DNA of 64,000 nt from Flavobacteriaceae bacterium (GTDB taxonomy: Bacteria > Bacteroidota > Bacteroidia > Flavobacteriales > Flavobacteriaceae), in NCBI GenBank assembly GCA_013043685.1, contig JABDNT010000028.1, positions 47,897-111,896 on the forward strand, given 5' to 3'. The notes beneath the pieces were generated by a model that saw only the letters and a list, made by a program, of their open reading frames with translations, searched no databases and was not told the DNA's origin. The stretch's first letter is position 1. Each line of letters starts with the position of its first letter. The position numbers were made by a program, and so were the translations under genes. Shown here one piece after another: positions 17,054 through 26,298 of this stretch.

Positions 17054-17206
17054 ATGAAAAAAAGCTTCTTTAAAGCTTTGGCGAAGATCAATAAAGTAGT
17101 TCTTCCCAGTTTCACTAAAAGACAGGTGGATCTTACCAAAGCCAGTAAATGGCAGCTAGCCATTTTTGGCTATCGCCTCTGGGTAACCAAGAATGCTTTG
17201 GATTAA
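17054..17206 (+). CDS. Small conserved Bacteroidetes protein (50 aa)
   Basis: MKKSFFKALAKINKVVLPSFTKRQVDLTKASKWQLAIFGYRLWVTKNALD; below the ORF track cutoff; recalled as a conserved short flavobacterial family. Confidence 0.7.
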   Translation: MKKSFFKALAKINKVVLPSFTKRQVDLTKASKWQLAIFGYRLWVTKNALD

Positions 17207-17718
17207 TACGTAAGCAGCGAGCGGATCTCTTGCCTCTTAATTTTTTCGTATCCTCTTAAAAAGGACAATTCTATTAAAAAATTACACTGAATTATCTCGC
17301 CGCCCAGTTTCTCAATGAGTTTACAGGCTGCCTGGGCTGTGCCCCCGGTTGCCAATACATCATCATGCAGTATTACTCTATCACCAGGCTCTATGGCGTC
17401 TTCATGGATTTCCAGTGCATCCATACCATATTCAAGTAAATAAGGCTCTTTTAAGGTGTCGAAAGGAAGTTTTCCTGCTTTACGTAACGGAACAAAACCA
17501 GCGTCCAACTCATTGGCTAGCAGAGTGGCAAAAAAAAAGCCCCTGGATTCGATCCCTACGATCTTATCCACCTTTTGTCGCTCCGTAAGTTCAGCCAGGG
17601 CGGATGCACAATAGGCAATAGCTTCAGCATTCATGAGCAGAGGAGTAATATCTTTAAAGGTAACTCCGGGTTTGGGAAAATCGTGAATATCCCGGATAAA
17701 GGCTTCGAGGTTGATCAT
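17203..17718 (-). CDS. apt: Adenine phosphoribosyltransferase
   Basis: FPKPGVTFKDITPLL, IVGIESRGFFFA, VILHDDVLATGGTA PRPP motif. Confidence 0.95.
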   Translation of the reverse strand: MINLEAFIRDIHDFPKPGVTFKDITPLLMNAEAIAYCASALAELTERQKVDKIVGIESRGFFFATLLANELDAGFVPLRKAGKLPFDTLKEPYLLEYGMDALEIHEDAIEPGDRVILHDDVLATGGTAQAACKLIEKLGGEIIQCNFLIELSFLRGYEKIKRQEIRSLLTY

Positions 17719-17919
17719 CCCTAAAAATAACCAATTAATAAATCCTGTACAATGACATCCCTATTTTCTTATGGCATTTTCTAGTCGTGGGAAACGTGAA
17801 TGACAATGCTGCCTTCCTTATTAAGCTCCGTAGTCTAAATGCAAAGCCACAAATCTTCGATTTGTTATTTTTATTCCTCTTCGGAATTGTAGTAAGCTAC
17901 AATCCTCGTGGAAATAAAA

Positions 17920-17940
17920 AAGCCCACCTTTGGTGAGCTT
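17920..17940 (-). terminator. Terminator downstream of tRNA-Arg
   Basis: AAGCCCACC-TTT-GGTGAGCTT hairpin. Confidence 0.65.
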
Positions 17941-17952
17941 TCTATTCTTCTG

Positions 17953-18026
17953 TGACCTCGACAGGATTCAAACCTGTAACCTTCTGAGCCGTAATCAGAT
18001 GCGCTATTCAGTTGCGCCACGAGGCC
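17953..18026 (-). tRNA. tRNA-Arg(ACG)
   Basis: Reverse strand GGCCTCGTGGCGCAACTGAATAGCGCATCTGATTACGGCTCAGAAGGTTACAGGTTTGAATCCTGTCGAGGTCA folds as a cloverleaf; anticodon loop TTACGGC. Confidence 0.95.
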
Positions 18027-18082
18027 GTTTTAGGGCTGCAAATATAAGTATTTTTAAATTTAATAATTATAAAAATACAAAA

Positions 18083-18108
18083 AAAGCAAGCCGTTTCCGA
18101 CTTGCTTT
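18083..18108 (-). terminator. Terminator hairpin after 18138..19067
   Basis: AAAGCAAG-CCGTTTCCGA-CTTGCTTT. Confidence 0.7.
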
Positions 18109-18137
18109 CTTATGTTACATTGTTTAAAGTAATGAGG

Positions 18138-19067
18138 TTACTTAATCGCTAATTTCTTTATTGCTGAAACTCCGTCCTGTGTAATCTGAAGCATATAAAC
18201 ACCAGTGTTCAGAGTACTTACGTCAAGTCGGTTATCACTTTCTAAAACAGTCTCGATTACTTTTTTACCAACAACATCATAAAGTACTAAGTGTATCTCA
18301 CCCGAAAATGGTGAGGTAATATGCACTATACCATCGGCTGCAGGATTAGGATAAATTTGCACACTATTGGCAAAATTATCATCAACACCCAGTCTTGTTT
18401 CACATTCGGCTGTAATAAAATAGACACCATCAAGTGTGGAATCTATTTCATAACCACCACCACCCATACCATCATCATAGGCTTCCCCGCTTCCAACGAG
18501 ACCTACAGTCGTATTTTCCCAGAACAGATTACTGCCATCTGTTGCCTCCATAGAGATGCCTATCCAATAGGTTTTGGAAGCACTATTCGGACCAATAAAT
18601 ACCCGGTCCGGAACATCCAATTCGATCTGCCATATATCAAAACCAAAATTAGTCCCTATTACTACCTGGGAATACGGGTAAACATTCAATTCTGATCCAA
18701 TTATGGAGCCAGGTTCACCATTGGAGTCATTGTAATAGTAAACATCCACAAAAGATGCGTTCACGCCAGAACCTGTTGCTCCAATAAAGACATTAACAGT
18801 AATGCTCTCCAGCATTAAGTCCTCGCCTTGCCGAACGGTAAAGTCGTTGGCAACCATGCGATCTAAGCTATGGGTACAACTCTTTCCATTCTCGAATGCA
18901 TTACTACTAATATTTACACCACAAGGTGGATTAGTTTCCGGATTGCTTACGTCGATATATACAACGGGATTATTTTCACCTCCCGTTTCAGTAACATATG
19001 TTTCCATTTGGGCCAAAACAGGTGCTGTAAGCACCACGGCCACCAGTAATAGTATAATTCTTTTCAT
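18138..19067 (-). CDS. Secreted protein with T9SS type A C-terminal sorting domain
   Basis: Signal peptide; C-term VQIYPNPAADGIVHI...LYDVVGKKVIETVLESDNRLDVSTLNTGVYMLQITQDGVSAIKKLAIK. Confidence 0.85.
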   Translation of the reverse strand: MKRIILLLVAVVLTAPVLAQMETYVTETGGENNPVVYIDVSNPETNPPCGVNISSNAFENGKSCTHSLDRMVANDFTVRQGEDLMLESITVNVFIGATGSGVNASFVDVYYYNDSNGEPGSIIGSELNVYPYSQVVIGTNFGFDIWQIELDVPDRVFIGPNSASKTYWIGISMEATDGSNLFWENTTVGLVGSGEAYDDGMGGGGYEIDSTLDGVYFITAECETRLGVDDNFANSVQIYPNPAADGIVHITSPFSGEIHLVLYDVVGKKVIETVLESDNRLDVSTLNTGVYMLQITQDGVSAIKKLAIK

Positions 19068-19214
19068 GATTAAGTTGTTTTGAATTAAACTTCATCTTCC
19101 ATAAAGGTACGGAAAAGTCACAATTAAATTGCACTAAATAACTGATTGTCTGCAAGAAAGGACTTCTATTCTCGTTCAAGTCCTTGAGCATTTTTGATGG
19201 TCGAACCTATAAAA

Positions 19215-19239
19215 AAAGCAAGCCTAAATGGCTTGCTTT
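19215..19239 (-). terminator. Terminator-like hairpin
   Basis: AAAGCAAGCC-TAAAT-GGCTTGCTTT. Confidence 0.65.
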
Positions 19240-19402
19240 CTAAAAATAACATTTTGTAGACTTTAAGGTGTGAGTACTTAGTTTGTAATACCTTAATATA
19301 ACTACACTTGTACCGTTCTCAATAGAACTAATATACACCCTTAACACTATTGCAGGCAATTAACCTAATGGTGTGCCCTATTTTCTTATGTGGAACAATT
19401 GA

Positions 19403-19687
19403 CTAGTTGTCGTCCTTTTTTTTCTTTTTGGCTTTGGCTTTAGCTTGTTTCCTATAGTCCGCTTTTTGTTTTTCAACATCCATTAGTGCCTTTTTATTCT
19501 CTTCCCCACTAGCCTTTTGCTTTGTGGTTGTGGGATGTGTAGCATCCGGATCAGCATCGGCACCTGAATAGGCTGTTTGTTCAACTTTTTTGGTTGTGGT
19601 TGTGGTTGTAGACGCATCCGCTTTTTGAGCCTGCACCATTAAGTTTGTAAAGACAATGGCGACGATGGTAAGGATAATTTTTTTCAT
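19403..19687 (-). CDS. Small secreted low-complexity protein (Thr-rich then Lys/Ala-rich)
   Basis: Signal peptide MKKIILTIVAIVFTNLMVQAQ; TTTTTTKK and KQAKAKAKKKKKDDN. Confidence 0.6.
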   Translation of the reverse strand: MKKIILTIVAIVFTNLMVQAQKADASTTTTTTKKVEQTAYSGADADPDATHPTTTKQKASGEENKKALMDVEKQKADYRKQAKAKAKKKKKDDN

Positions 19688-19912
19688 TTGTGAAGTTTTA
19701 ATTTGTCATTAGTCTGAAATGGAAAGATACTAATAATTTTTTTCTATTGAGATTCCCAACACTTTTATCTATTATTCCATGTATTCAGCCTTGTTAGTTA
19801 AGTATGAAGTGTTCGGTAAAAGCTATTATTAATTATTTCAAATTGAGATATTCATACCTGCTTTTGTAATTGAAAGGATTTATACAAAGGGATATGATAT
19901 ACTATAATAATG

Positions 19913-19942
19913 AAGAAGCAAGCCGTTTCCGACTTGCTTCTT
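19913..19942 (-). terminator. Terminator hairpin after 19972..20826
   Basis: AAGAAGCAAG-CCGTTTCCGA-CTTGCTTCTT. Confidence 0.7.
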
Positions 19943-19971
19943 TTTATTACAACGTTGATGGTCAATATGTG

Positions 19972-20826
19972 TTAATACATATTTCGTAGGGCTGTAATAT
20001 CATTACCGTTAAATTCTCCATCCTCGCTGGAACTAAAACATGCGAGCATTATAGATGTGGGGTCGTATCCTGAAGGTGTACCATTAATATAAACAGCACC
20101 AACTCCGGCAGACCCTTCATTAACGTTCTGTCCACAGCTCTGGCGACTGAACCAGTCTGTGTGGCGAAAACCTACCGAATGGCCAATCTCATGAGTAATA
20201 ACATGCTCATTCACATTGGTGCTATAACCTCCAAGCCCGTAGATCTGTACATATTTATTAGGCAGACCATTACTTGGGAAACCAGCACTTCCACCAGCAC
20301 CTCCCTGGTTCGGATTATGATAGACCACCATATCTTTGCTCTGGTAGTTTGTTCCGAAGGTAAGTGAGAAGCTGATAGATACACCACTTAAACGGTTGTA
20401 GTTATTTACTGCCCACTGCAGTGCGGTTCGTTCTTTACTGGAAAGACCATAGCCACCACCACCGGTATAACCAATGATAGAGATATTCCGCCCCTGGCTA
20501 ACCAAATTAAAGGTGCGATACTGTCTTTCTTGACCTGCATCTTGTGCAAGTTTGGCCAAAGTGAATAATTGTTCTTCGGTCATGACAATATCGTCTTCGA
20601 AAAATAGTCTTACTTCACTGCTGCCGTCGGGGAAATGAAAATCATCGTAGCGAATGAAATTGGGATTTAATTCAAGAATAGCTGCGGCGTCATAGACTTC
20701 CTGCGGAACTTCCTGAGTTAGATTTGCGTCGGTGTCTTCGGGGAGGAATTCTGCATCCTTGGAACATGATGCCAATAATAGCCCTAGGCAGAAACTGCCT
20801 ATGAGACCTAATCTGAGTTTTCTCAT
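19972..20826 (-). CDS. Lipoprotein zinc metalloprotease (M57 / dual-action HEIGH-type)
   Basis: Lipobox LLLASC; VITHEIGHSVGFRHTDW zinc motif; NEGSAGVGAVYINGTP. Confidence 0.85.
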   Translation of the reverse strand: MRKLRLGLIGSFCLGLLLASCSKDAEFLPEDTDANLTQEVPQEVYDAAAILELNPNFIRYDDFHFPDGSSEVRLFFEDDIVMTEEQLFTLAKLAQDAGQERQYRTFNLVSQGRNISIIGYTGGGGYGLSSKERTALQWAVNNYNRLSGVSISFSLTFGTNYQSKDMVVYHNPNQGGAGGSAGFPSNGLPNKYVQIYGLGGYSTNVNEHVITHEIGHSVGFRHTDWFSRQSCGQNVNEGSAGVGAVYINGTPSGYDPTSIMLACFSSSEDGEFNGNDITALRNMY

Positions 20827-20993
20827 AGTTGATGGATTAAATTAGTAAATATACTTGTTAGGTTAACCAGATTAAATTTACTAAAATTTATCAATTTTGC
20901 AACACATTAATGTTTTTTTTAAACATAAATCAAACAAAATAAAGGAATTGTGAGAATAATTTAACATATCTGTTAAACTATATAGCCATGAAT

Positions 20994-21269
20994 TTAAACA
21001 ATTTCAGCCGAAAGTCCGGCTTCAAGAAGGATAGTACAGCGAGGTTTAAGGTCCTCAAAGGCCCCGGTTTTTACCGTACACTTTCCTTTGTAATGAACAA
21101 TTAAAGAGCATTGTTCGGCTTGTTCCGGTGTATGGTCACAGGCATAGATAAGAGTGTCGATGACGTGGTCGAACGTATTCACGTCGTCGTTGTATAGAAC
21201 GATCTGGTTTTCGGTAGCTTCTTTTTCAGCGAGAAGTACCTCTTCTTCGTATTTCTTTTTGGTACTCAT
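20994..21269 (-). CDS. clpS: ATP-dependent Clp protease adaptor ClpS (start at MSTKKKYEEE)
   Basis: IVLYNDDVNTFDHVIDTLIYACDHTPEQAEQCSLIVHYKGKCTVKTG. Confidence 0.93.
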   Translation of the reverse strand: MSTKKKYEEEVLLAEKEATENQIVLYNDDVNTFDHVIDTLIYACDHTPEQAEQCSLIVHYKGKCTVKTGAFEDLKPRCTILLEAGLSAEIV

Positions 21270-21277
21270 AACACCTG

Positions 21278-22108
21278 CTAATTTACAAATTTTGCCGCAA
21301 TCCAATTATTTCGAACCTTATTATCAACGTATTGCATCTGCAACTTATTACAGGTTTCAGTTATTAAAGACAGGTCCTCCAAATAAAATCCACTCAACAG
21401 TAAAATGCCTTCTTTCTTCAGGCTATAGGTATAGACAGGCATGTCATTTAACAGGATGTTCCTGTTAATATTGGCAATTATGATATCATATTTATTCTTT
21501 TGCTTAAGCAGGCGGCTATCGCCAAGGAATACTTGTAAATTCTTACACGCATTACGAGCAACATTCTCTTCGGAATTCTCCACGCACCATTCATCTATAT
21601 CAATAGCATCGATCGCATCGGCACCACGCATTTCTGCAAGTATGGCAAGGACAGCAGTTCCGCAGCCCATATCCAAAACGGTTTTGCCTTCAAGATCACT
21701 TTCCAGTAAATATTCGAGCATCATGTGAGTAGTTTCATGATGGCCGGTCCCAAAAGACATTTTGGGTTCAATAACGATTTCGTAGGGCAGTGAATATTCT
21801 CTATGAAACGGAGCCCGAACCACACAGGTATCAGAGACTTCAATAGGATCAAAATTTCGCTCCCATTCTTCGTTCCAGTTCACCTGGTCGATCACTTCGG
21901 AAGAGTAATTGATTTCAAATTCATCCGATCGCAACACCCGGACATCATGAAAGATATCTTCCTTCCAGTCCTCCTTTTGAATATACGCAGTCACCCCCTC
22001 CTCGGTTTCTACAAAACTCTCGAAACCTGCTTCCGCTAATTCGGCAATAAGGATCTCAGTACCGGGTTGCCTTGGGATGACCTTAAAATGATATCCTAAA
22101 TAGATCAT
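21278..22108 (-). CDS. prmA: Ribosomal protein L11 methyltransferase
   Basis: IEPKMSFGTGHHETTHMML, VLDMGCGTAVLAILAEMRGA, IIIANINRNIL. Confidence 0.94.
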   Translation of the reverse strand: MIYLGYHFKVIPRQPGTEILIAELAEAGFESFVETEEGVTAYIQKEDWKEDIFHDVRVLRSDEFEINYSSEVIDQVNWNEEWERNFDPIEVSDTCVVRAPFHREYSLPYEIVIEPKMSFGTGHHETTHMMLEYLLESDLEGKTVLDMGCGTAVLAILAEMRGADAIDAIDIDEWCVENSEENVARNACKNLQVFLGDSRLLKQKNKYDIIIANINRNILLNDMPVYTYSLKKEGILLLSGFYLEDLSLITETCNKLQMQYVDNKVRNNWIAAKFVN

Positions 22109-22114
22109 GATTGA

Positions 22115-22867
22115 TTACTGAAACGCGTTGACGATCGCCGTAAAGCTTTCTGCATCCAGTGAAGCTCCGCCTATGAGCCCGCCATCCACATCGGCCTTAC
22201 CGAATATTTCCGATGCATTCCCTGGCTTCACACTTCCACCGTATAGGATGGATACCTCCTCAGCAATCGACGGAGAATAGTTTTCGGCCAATGTCTTCCG
22301 AATGAACGCATGCATTTCCTGTGCCTGTTCCGGAGATGCTGTCTCTCCTGTACCTATAGCCCATACGGGTTCGTAAGCTAGTATGATATGCTGCCAATCA
22401 CTTTCAGACACATGGAATAATCCATATTTTAACTGATCTTTTACCACATCAAATTCACGCCCATGCTGCCTGTCGACCAATTCTTCACCAAAACAGAAGA
22501 TCACTTTCATATTGTGATTTAACGCGGTAGTTACTTTTTCTGCGAGAAGCTCGTTGGTCTCACCAAAATAGGCGCGGCGCTCACTGTGGCCCAGTATTAC
22601 GTGATCAACTCCTATGCTTTGAAGCATAGCAGCCGAGATCTCACCTGTAAATGCTCCACTTTCCGATTGATGCATATTCTGAGCAGCCACGGTAATAGAT
22701 GAATCTTCAAGGGATCGAACTGCTGACTGTAAATTTGTATAGGTGGGAGCTACCATTACATGGGTGCTATCCGGAATCGACTGCTTTTTTAGGTCGTTCA
22801 ACAAAGCATCGGTCTCTGCGAGATCGCAGTTCATTTTCCAGTTTCCTGCTACTATTTGTTTTCTCAT
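22115..22867 (-). CDS. tpiA: Triosephosphate isomerase
   Basis: VAGNWKMN, GHSERR, AYEPVWAIGTG, LYGGSVKPGN. Confidence 0.97.
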   Translation of the reverse strand: MRKQIVAGNWKMNCDLAETDALLNDLKKQSIPDSTHVMVAPTYTNLQSAVRSLEDSSITVAAQNMHQSESGAFTGEISAAMLQSIGVDHVILGHSERRAYFGETNELLAEKVTTALNHNMKVIFCFGEELVDRQHGREFDVVKDQLKYGLFHVSESDWQHIILAYEPVWAIGTGETASPEQAQEMHAFIRKTLAENYSPSIAEEVSILYGGSVKPGNASEIFGKADVDGGLIGGASLDAESFTAIVNAFQ

Positions 22868-22914
22868 GTTGGGTATTTAGGTATGTTAGTATCTTGGTAT
22901 GTGTGGTTATCTAT

Positions 22915-23991
22915 TTACTGCTGGCTAATTTTCGGGTCCAGCCATCCATAGATTATATCGACAAATATATTGATCAATATAAATAATGTAGCGATAATAA
23001 GAACTGCTCCCATGATCACGGGTAGGTCCAGCGTGTTTAAAGCGTCTACTATTTCCTTTCCCAAACCATTCCAGCCAAAAATGTATTCCACGAATACCGC
23101 TCCGGCCAGCATGGATGCGAACCATCCTGAAATAGCAGTTACTACCGGATTCAGCGAGTTTTTAAGGGCATGCCTTCTTATGATGGTCGCAAAAGCAAGT
23201 CCTTTAGCCTTGGCTGTTCTTATGTAATCCTGACTTAGTACTTCCAGCAGAGAATTCCGCATTAACTGTGTAACCACTGCCAGTGGTCGGATTCCAAGGA
23301 CGATAGCAGGAAGGATCAGGTTCTTCCACTGAATATATTTTCCTTCGCCAAAATCATCCACTTCATAAAGGCTGCCTGTCATGTTTAGCCCCGTATATTC
23401 ATGTAGCATATAGCCGAATATCCAGGCAAAAATGATGGCGCTGAAAAAGGATGGCACGCTCATACCCAAAGTACTGACCAATTGAATGGTTTTATCAAGC
23501 CAGCCATCTTTAAATAGTACCGATATAATTCCCAGCAGTATACCCAGTATCATAGCAATGATAATAGCTGAGACAGCCAGGATCGCAGTATTAGGTAGTG
23601 TTTCCGCGATTACATCACTAACCTTCTTTCCATTCTTCTGAAAGGACTCGCGCAGATAAGGTAGCTTTAACACTACCTCTGTATTTCCTATCTGGAATAA
23701 ATTTGTTGCGCTGTATTTATCTTCCGACAGGTATGTATAATCTTCAGCATTATTACTGTGAAAAGACAGCGGAGACAGATCGTTAATATAATAAAGGTAT
23801 TGCTTACCAACGGGCTTATCGAAACCGTACTTTTTTTTCACAATAGCAACCTGCTCTGCTGTTTCATTTTGTCCCAGCATCATTCTTGCGGGGTCTCCGG
23901 GCAGGATGGTGAATAACAGAAAGATCACAGTAACTACTCCCAAAAGAGTGAGGAGCGCATAACCTATCTTCTGAAGTATATATCCACCCAC
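22915..23991 (-). CDS. ABC transporter permease, dipeptide/oligopeptide (DppB-like)
   Basis: FTILPGDPARMMLG, SVPSFFSAI, MRNSLLEVLSQDYIRTAKAKGL EAA-loop-like motif. Confidence 0.9.
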   Translation of the reverse strand: MGGYILQKIGYALLTLLGVVTVIFLLFTILPGDPARMMLGQNETAEQVAIVKKKYGFDKPVGKQYLYYINDLSPLSFHSNNAEDYTYLSEDKYSATNLFQIGNTEVVLKLPYLRESFQKNGKKVSDVIAETLPNTAILAVSAIIIAMILGILLGIISVLFKDGWLDKTIQLVSTLGMSVPSFFSAIIFAWIFGYMLHEYTGLNMTGSLYEVDDFGEGKYIQWKNLILPAIVLGIRPLAVVTQLMRNSLLEVLSQDYIRTAKAKGLAFATIIRRHALKNSLNPVVTAISGWFASMLAGAVFVEYIFGWNGLGKEIVDALNTLDLPVIMGAVLIIATLFILINIFVDIIYGWLDPKISQQ

Positions 23992-25707
23992 CTAATCTTC
24001 TTTAACATCTTCCATTGTTAAGACCTTGTATTCAAAATCCTCACCGAACAGCGCTTTGGCATATTCTTCTATTGTGTTGTCAAAACCTGCTTGCTCTCTT
24101 CGTTCATTTACATTTTCGGGATCCGAAATAGGCCATATCAAGTTTCCGCGTTCGTCATCATAACTCATTCCCTGGGTTCCGTAGATCTGTGGCTCACCCT
24201 TACCCATAAGGTAGCGGTCTTCCATCATAGCTACGAGGTTGAAAGGTAATTCGCCCTCTTCACCCGCAGTTTTAATCATAGGGAGATACTCTTCAATCCT
24301 GTCCGGATTGTGCTGTAAAACATACCAGGCCGCTTTGTTAGCGGTATCTACCATAGATTTGCCCGGATAGCCATTAGTATCCAATATACCAGCTATGAAT
24401 TCCATGTTCGTACTATCAATCTTCGACTGCCTCGCCCACAAGGTTTCCATGCTATAATCTTCTTCCTCAAAACCAGCTTGCTTCGCCGCTTCTGCCCTTT
24501 CGGCTTCCGTATCCAGGTACATTAGCTTGCGATATCGCTGATCCAGTTCCGCGATGCTATCCAATTTCTGCTTGAGTGCCATGTCCATCTCAGGCTTCGA
24601 TTTCGGAAGTTCTTTTAGCCGCAGTTCACTGGCATCGTTCCAATGTAACTTTTGTTTGATAGTTCCTTTCTGAAGTTCCAAAATTCCGGGATTACTGCGT
24701 ACTATCGTTTTAAGGGTAGTCATGTCGCAGAAATAGAATTTGAAATTCAAACCATACTCCTCAACCAACGCATCAGTAACCTCTTCCGAAGAAGCGGATA
24801 GACCAATCACCTGGTAGCCTTTTTCCAGAGCCTCATCCGTGACTTCACGCACTGGTATGAAGCCTTCTTTTTCAGAGTTACTCAAACTATACGCTATTAC
24901 CACAATAACATGTTCGGCGTTCAGAAAGCTATCGGTAAAATCGTTTCCGCCTCTTTCCATACTAAAATCGTGAATAGGTGGCTCATAACCTGCCTGTATT
25001 TCTTTAGTCTCGACCCCAATAAACTCTCCCTCCTGCTGCGGATAATCACCGTTGGTAGTAATGATCTTTTCTTCACCATTCACATTAAATTTCCATGCAT
25101 ATTCGAAAATAGGCTTGGGTGCGTCTTCGGGAATTGACATTCCCTCTGTTATGTTAGCTTCAATCTTATAAGGCCTGAAATCTATGATTGGCAGATGCAT
25201 CAAAACATGATACATAATGGCCAGACAGACCACCAAAGAGGCAAATACGGTAAGGCTTCTGATGTTTCTGCTGAAGAAAGGTTGAATATGTTTTCTTCCA
25301 AACCATGAGATCAGGATAAGCACCAATAGGAACACATCTTTGTAGAACGATTGCCAGGGTGTTAATTTCAGGGCATCTCCAAAACAGCCACAATCTGTTA
25401 CTTTTCCTGTTACTGCCGAGTAAAAAGTTAAGAAAGTGAAGAACACGATCATCAATAACAAACTCCAAAGCGTAAATTTCTTTGCATATCCAATAATGAT
25501 CATAACGCCCAATAAAACCTCGTATATCACTACGAAAATGGCAATAACCAGAGCGAAGGGGGTGAGAAATTCAAGATTAAGTACTTCAGGAGCAAAATAA
25601 TCCTGAAGTTTAAATGAAAAACCAACCGGGTCGTTAAGTTTTATAAGACCACTGATGATAAATAAAATTCCGACAAATATTCTGGTTACACCTACTAATG
25701 CTTTCAT
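23992..25707 (-). CDS. DoxX/MauE-like membrane protein with C-terminal extension (BT_3928-type)
   Basis: RIFVGILFIISGLIKLNDPVGFSFKL; CGCFGDALKLTPWQSFYKDV; adjacent to DUF1599. Confidence 0.8.
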   Translation of the reverse strand: MKALVGVTRIFVGILFIISGLIKLNDPVGFSFKLQDYFAPEVLNLEFLTPFALVIAIFVVIYEVLLGVMIIIGYAKKFTLWSLLLMIVFFTFLTFYSAVTGKVTDCGCFGDALKLTPWQSFYKDVFLLVLILISWFGRKHIQPFFSRNIRSLTVFASLVVCLAIMYHVLMHLPIIDFRPYKIEANITEGMSIPEDAPKPIFEYAWKFNVNGEEKIITTNGDYPQQEGEFIGVETKEIQAGYEPPIHDFSMERGGNDFTDSFLNAEHVIVVIAYSLSNSEKEGFIPVREVTDEALEKGYQVIGLSASSEEVTDALVEEYGLNFKFYFCDMTTLKTIVRSNPGILELQKGTIKQKLHWNDASELRLKELPKSKPEMDMALKQKLDSIAELDQRYRKLMYLDTEAERAEAAKQAGFEEEDYSMETLWARQSKIDSTNMEFIAGILDTNGYPGKSMVDTANKAAWYVLQHNPDRIEEYLPMIKTAGEEGELPFNLVAMMEDRYLMGKGEPQIYGTQGMSYDDERGNLIWPISDPENVNERREQAGFDNTIEEYAKALFGEDFEYKVLTMEDVKED

Positions 25708-26246
25708 TATTGTTGGTTTAAATGAATTAACGCGAACACCGCGTAATTGATCATATCCTGGTAATTAGCGTCAATACCTTCAGAAACTAGAGTTTTACCC
25801 TGATTATCCTCTATTTGTTTAACACGCAATAGTTTTTGCAGTATCAGATCTGTTAATGAACTTACCCGCATATCTCGCCAGGCTTCTCCATAATCGTGGT
25901 TCTTGTCCATCATGAGCTGCTTGGTAAGAGAAATCTTCTCATCATATAATTGTAACGCCTCTTCCAGCTCCAGATCGGGTTGTTCCACGATACCTTTTTC
26001 CAGCTGAATGAGGGCCATGATGCAATAATTAATGATCCCTACAAATTCACTCGCTTCACCTTCGTCCACCTTTCGCACCTCATTTTGCTGGAGACTCCTG
26101 ATACGTTGCGCTTTAATAAAGATCTGGTCGGTTAATGACGGTAATCGCAGTATGCGCCACGCACTTCCGTAATCTTTCATTTTCTTTTCAAAGAGGGATC
26201 TGCAGTTGGATATTACCGCATCGTATTGTTTGGAGGTTTTGGACAT
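25707..26246 (-). CDS. DUF1599 domain protein (two internal repeats)
   Basis: KMKDYGSAWRILRLPSLTDQIFIKAQRIRSL and KNHDYGEAWRDMRVSSLTDLILQKLLRVKQI. Confidence 0.85.
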   Translation of the reverse strand: MSKTSKQYDAVISNCRSLFEKKMKDYGSAWRILRLPSLTDQIFIKAQRIRSLQQNEVRKVDEGEASEFVGIINYCIMALIQLEKGIVEQPDLELEEALQLYDEKISLTKQLMMDKNHDYGEAWRDMRVSSLTDLILQKLLRVKQIEDNQGKTLVSEGIDANYQDMINYAVFALIHLNQQ

Positions 26247-26298
26247 CAGGTCTCTGAGATTTTGCGTAAATTTCGCTTAAATAAATCAATTTAAAAAA

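Noticed and set aside
22915-23991. Lone DppB-type permease as sign of a novel transporter
   Set aside because: Partner DppC/ATPase genes may lie elsewhere; isolated flavobacterial copies in this neighbourhood are, as far as I recall, ordinary.
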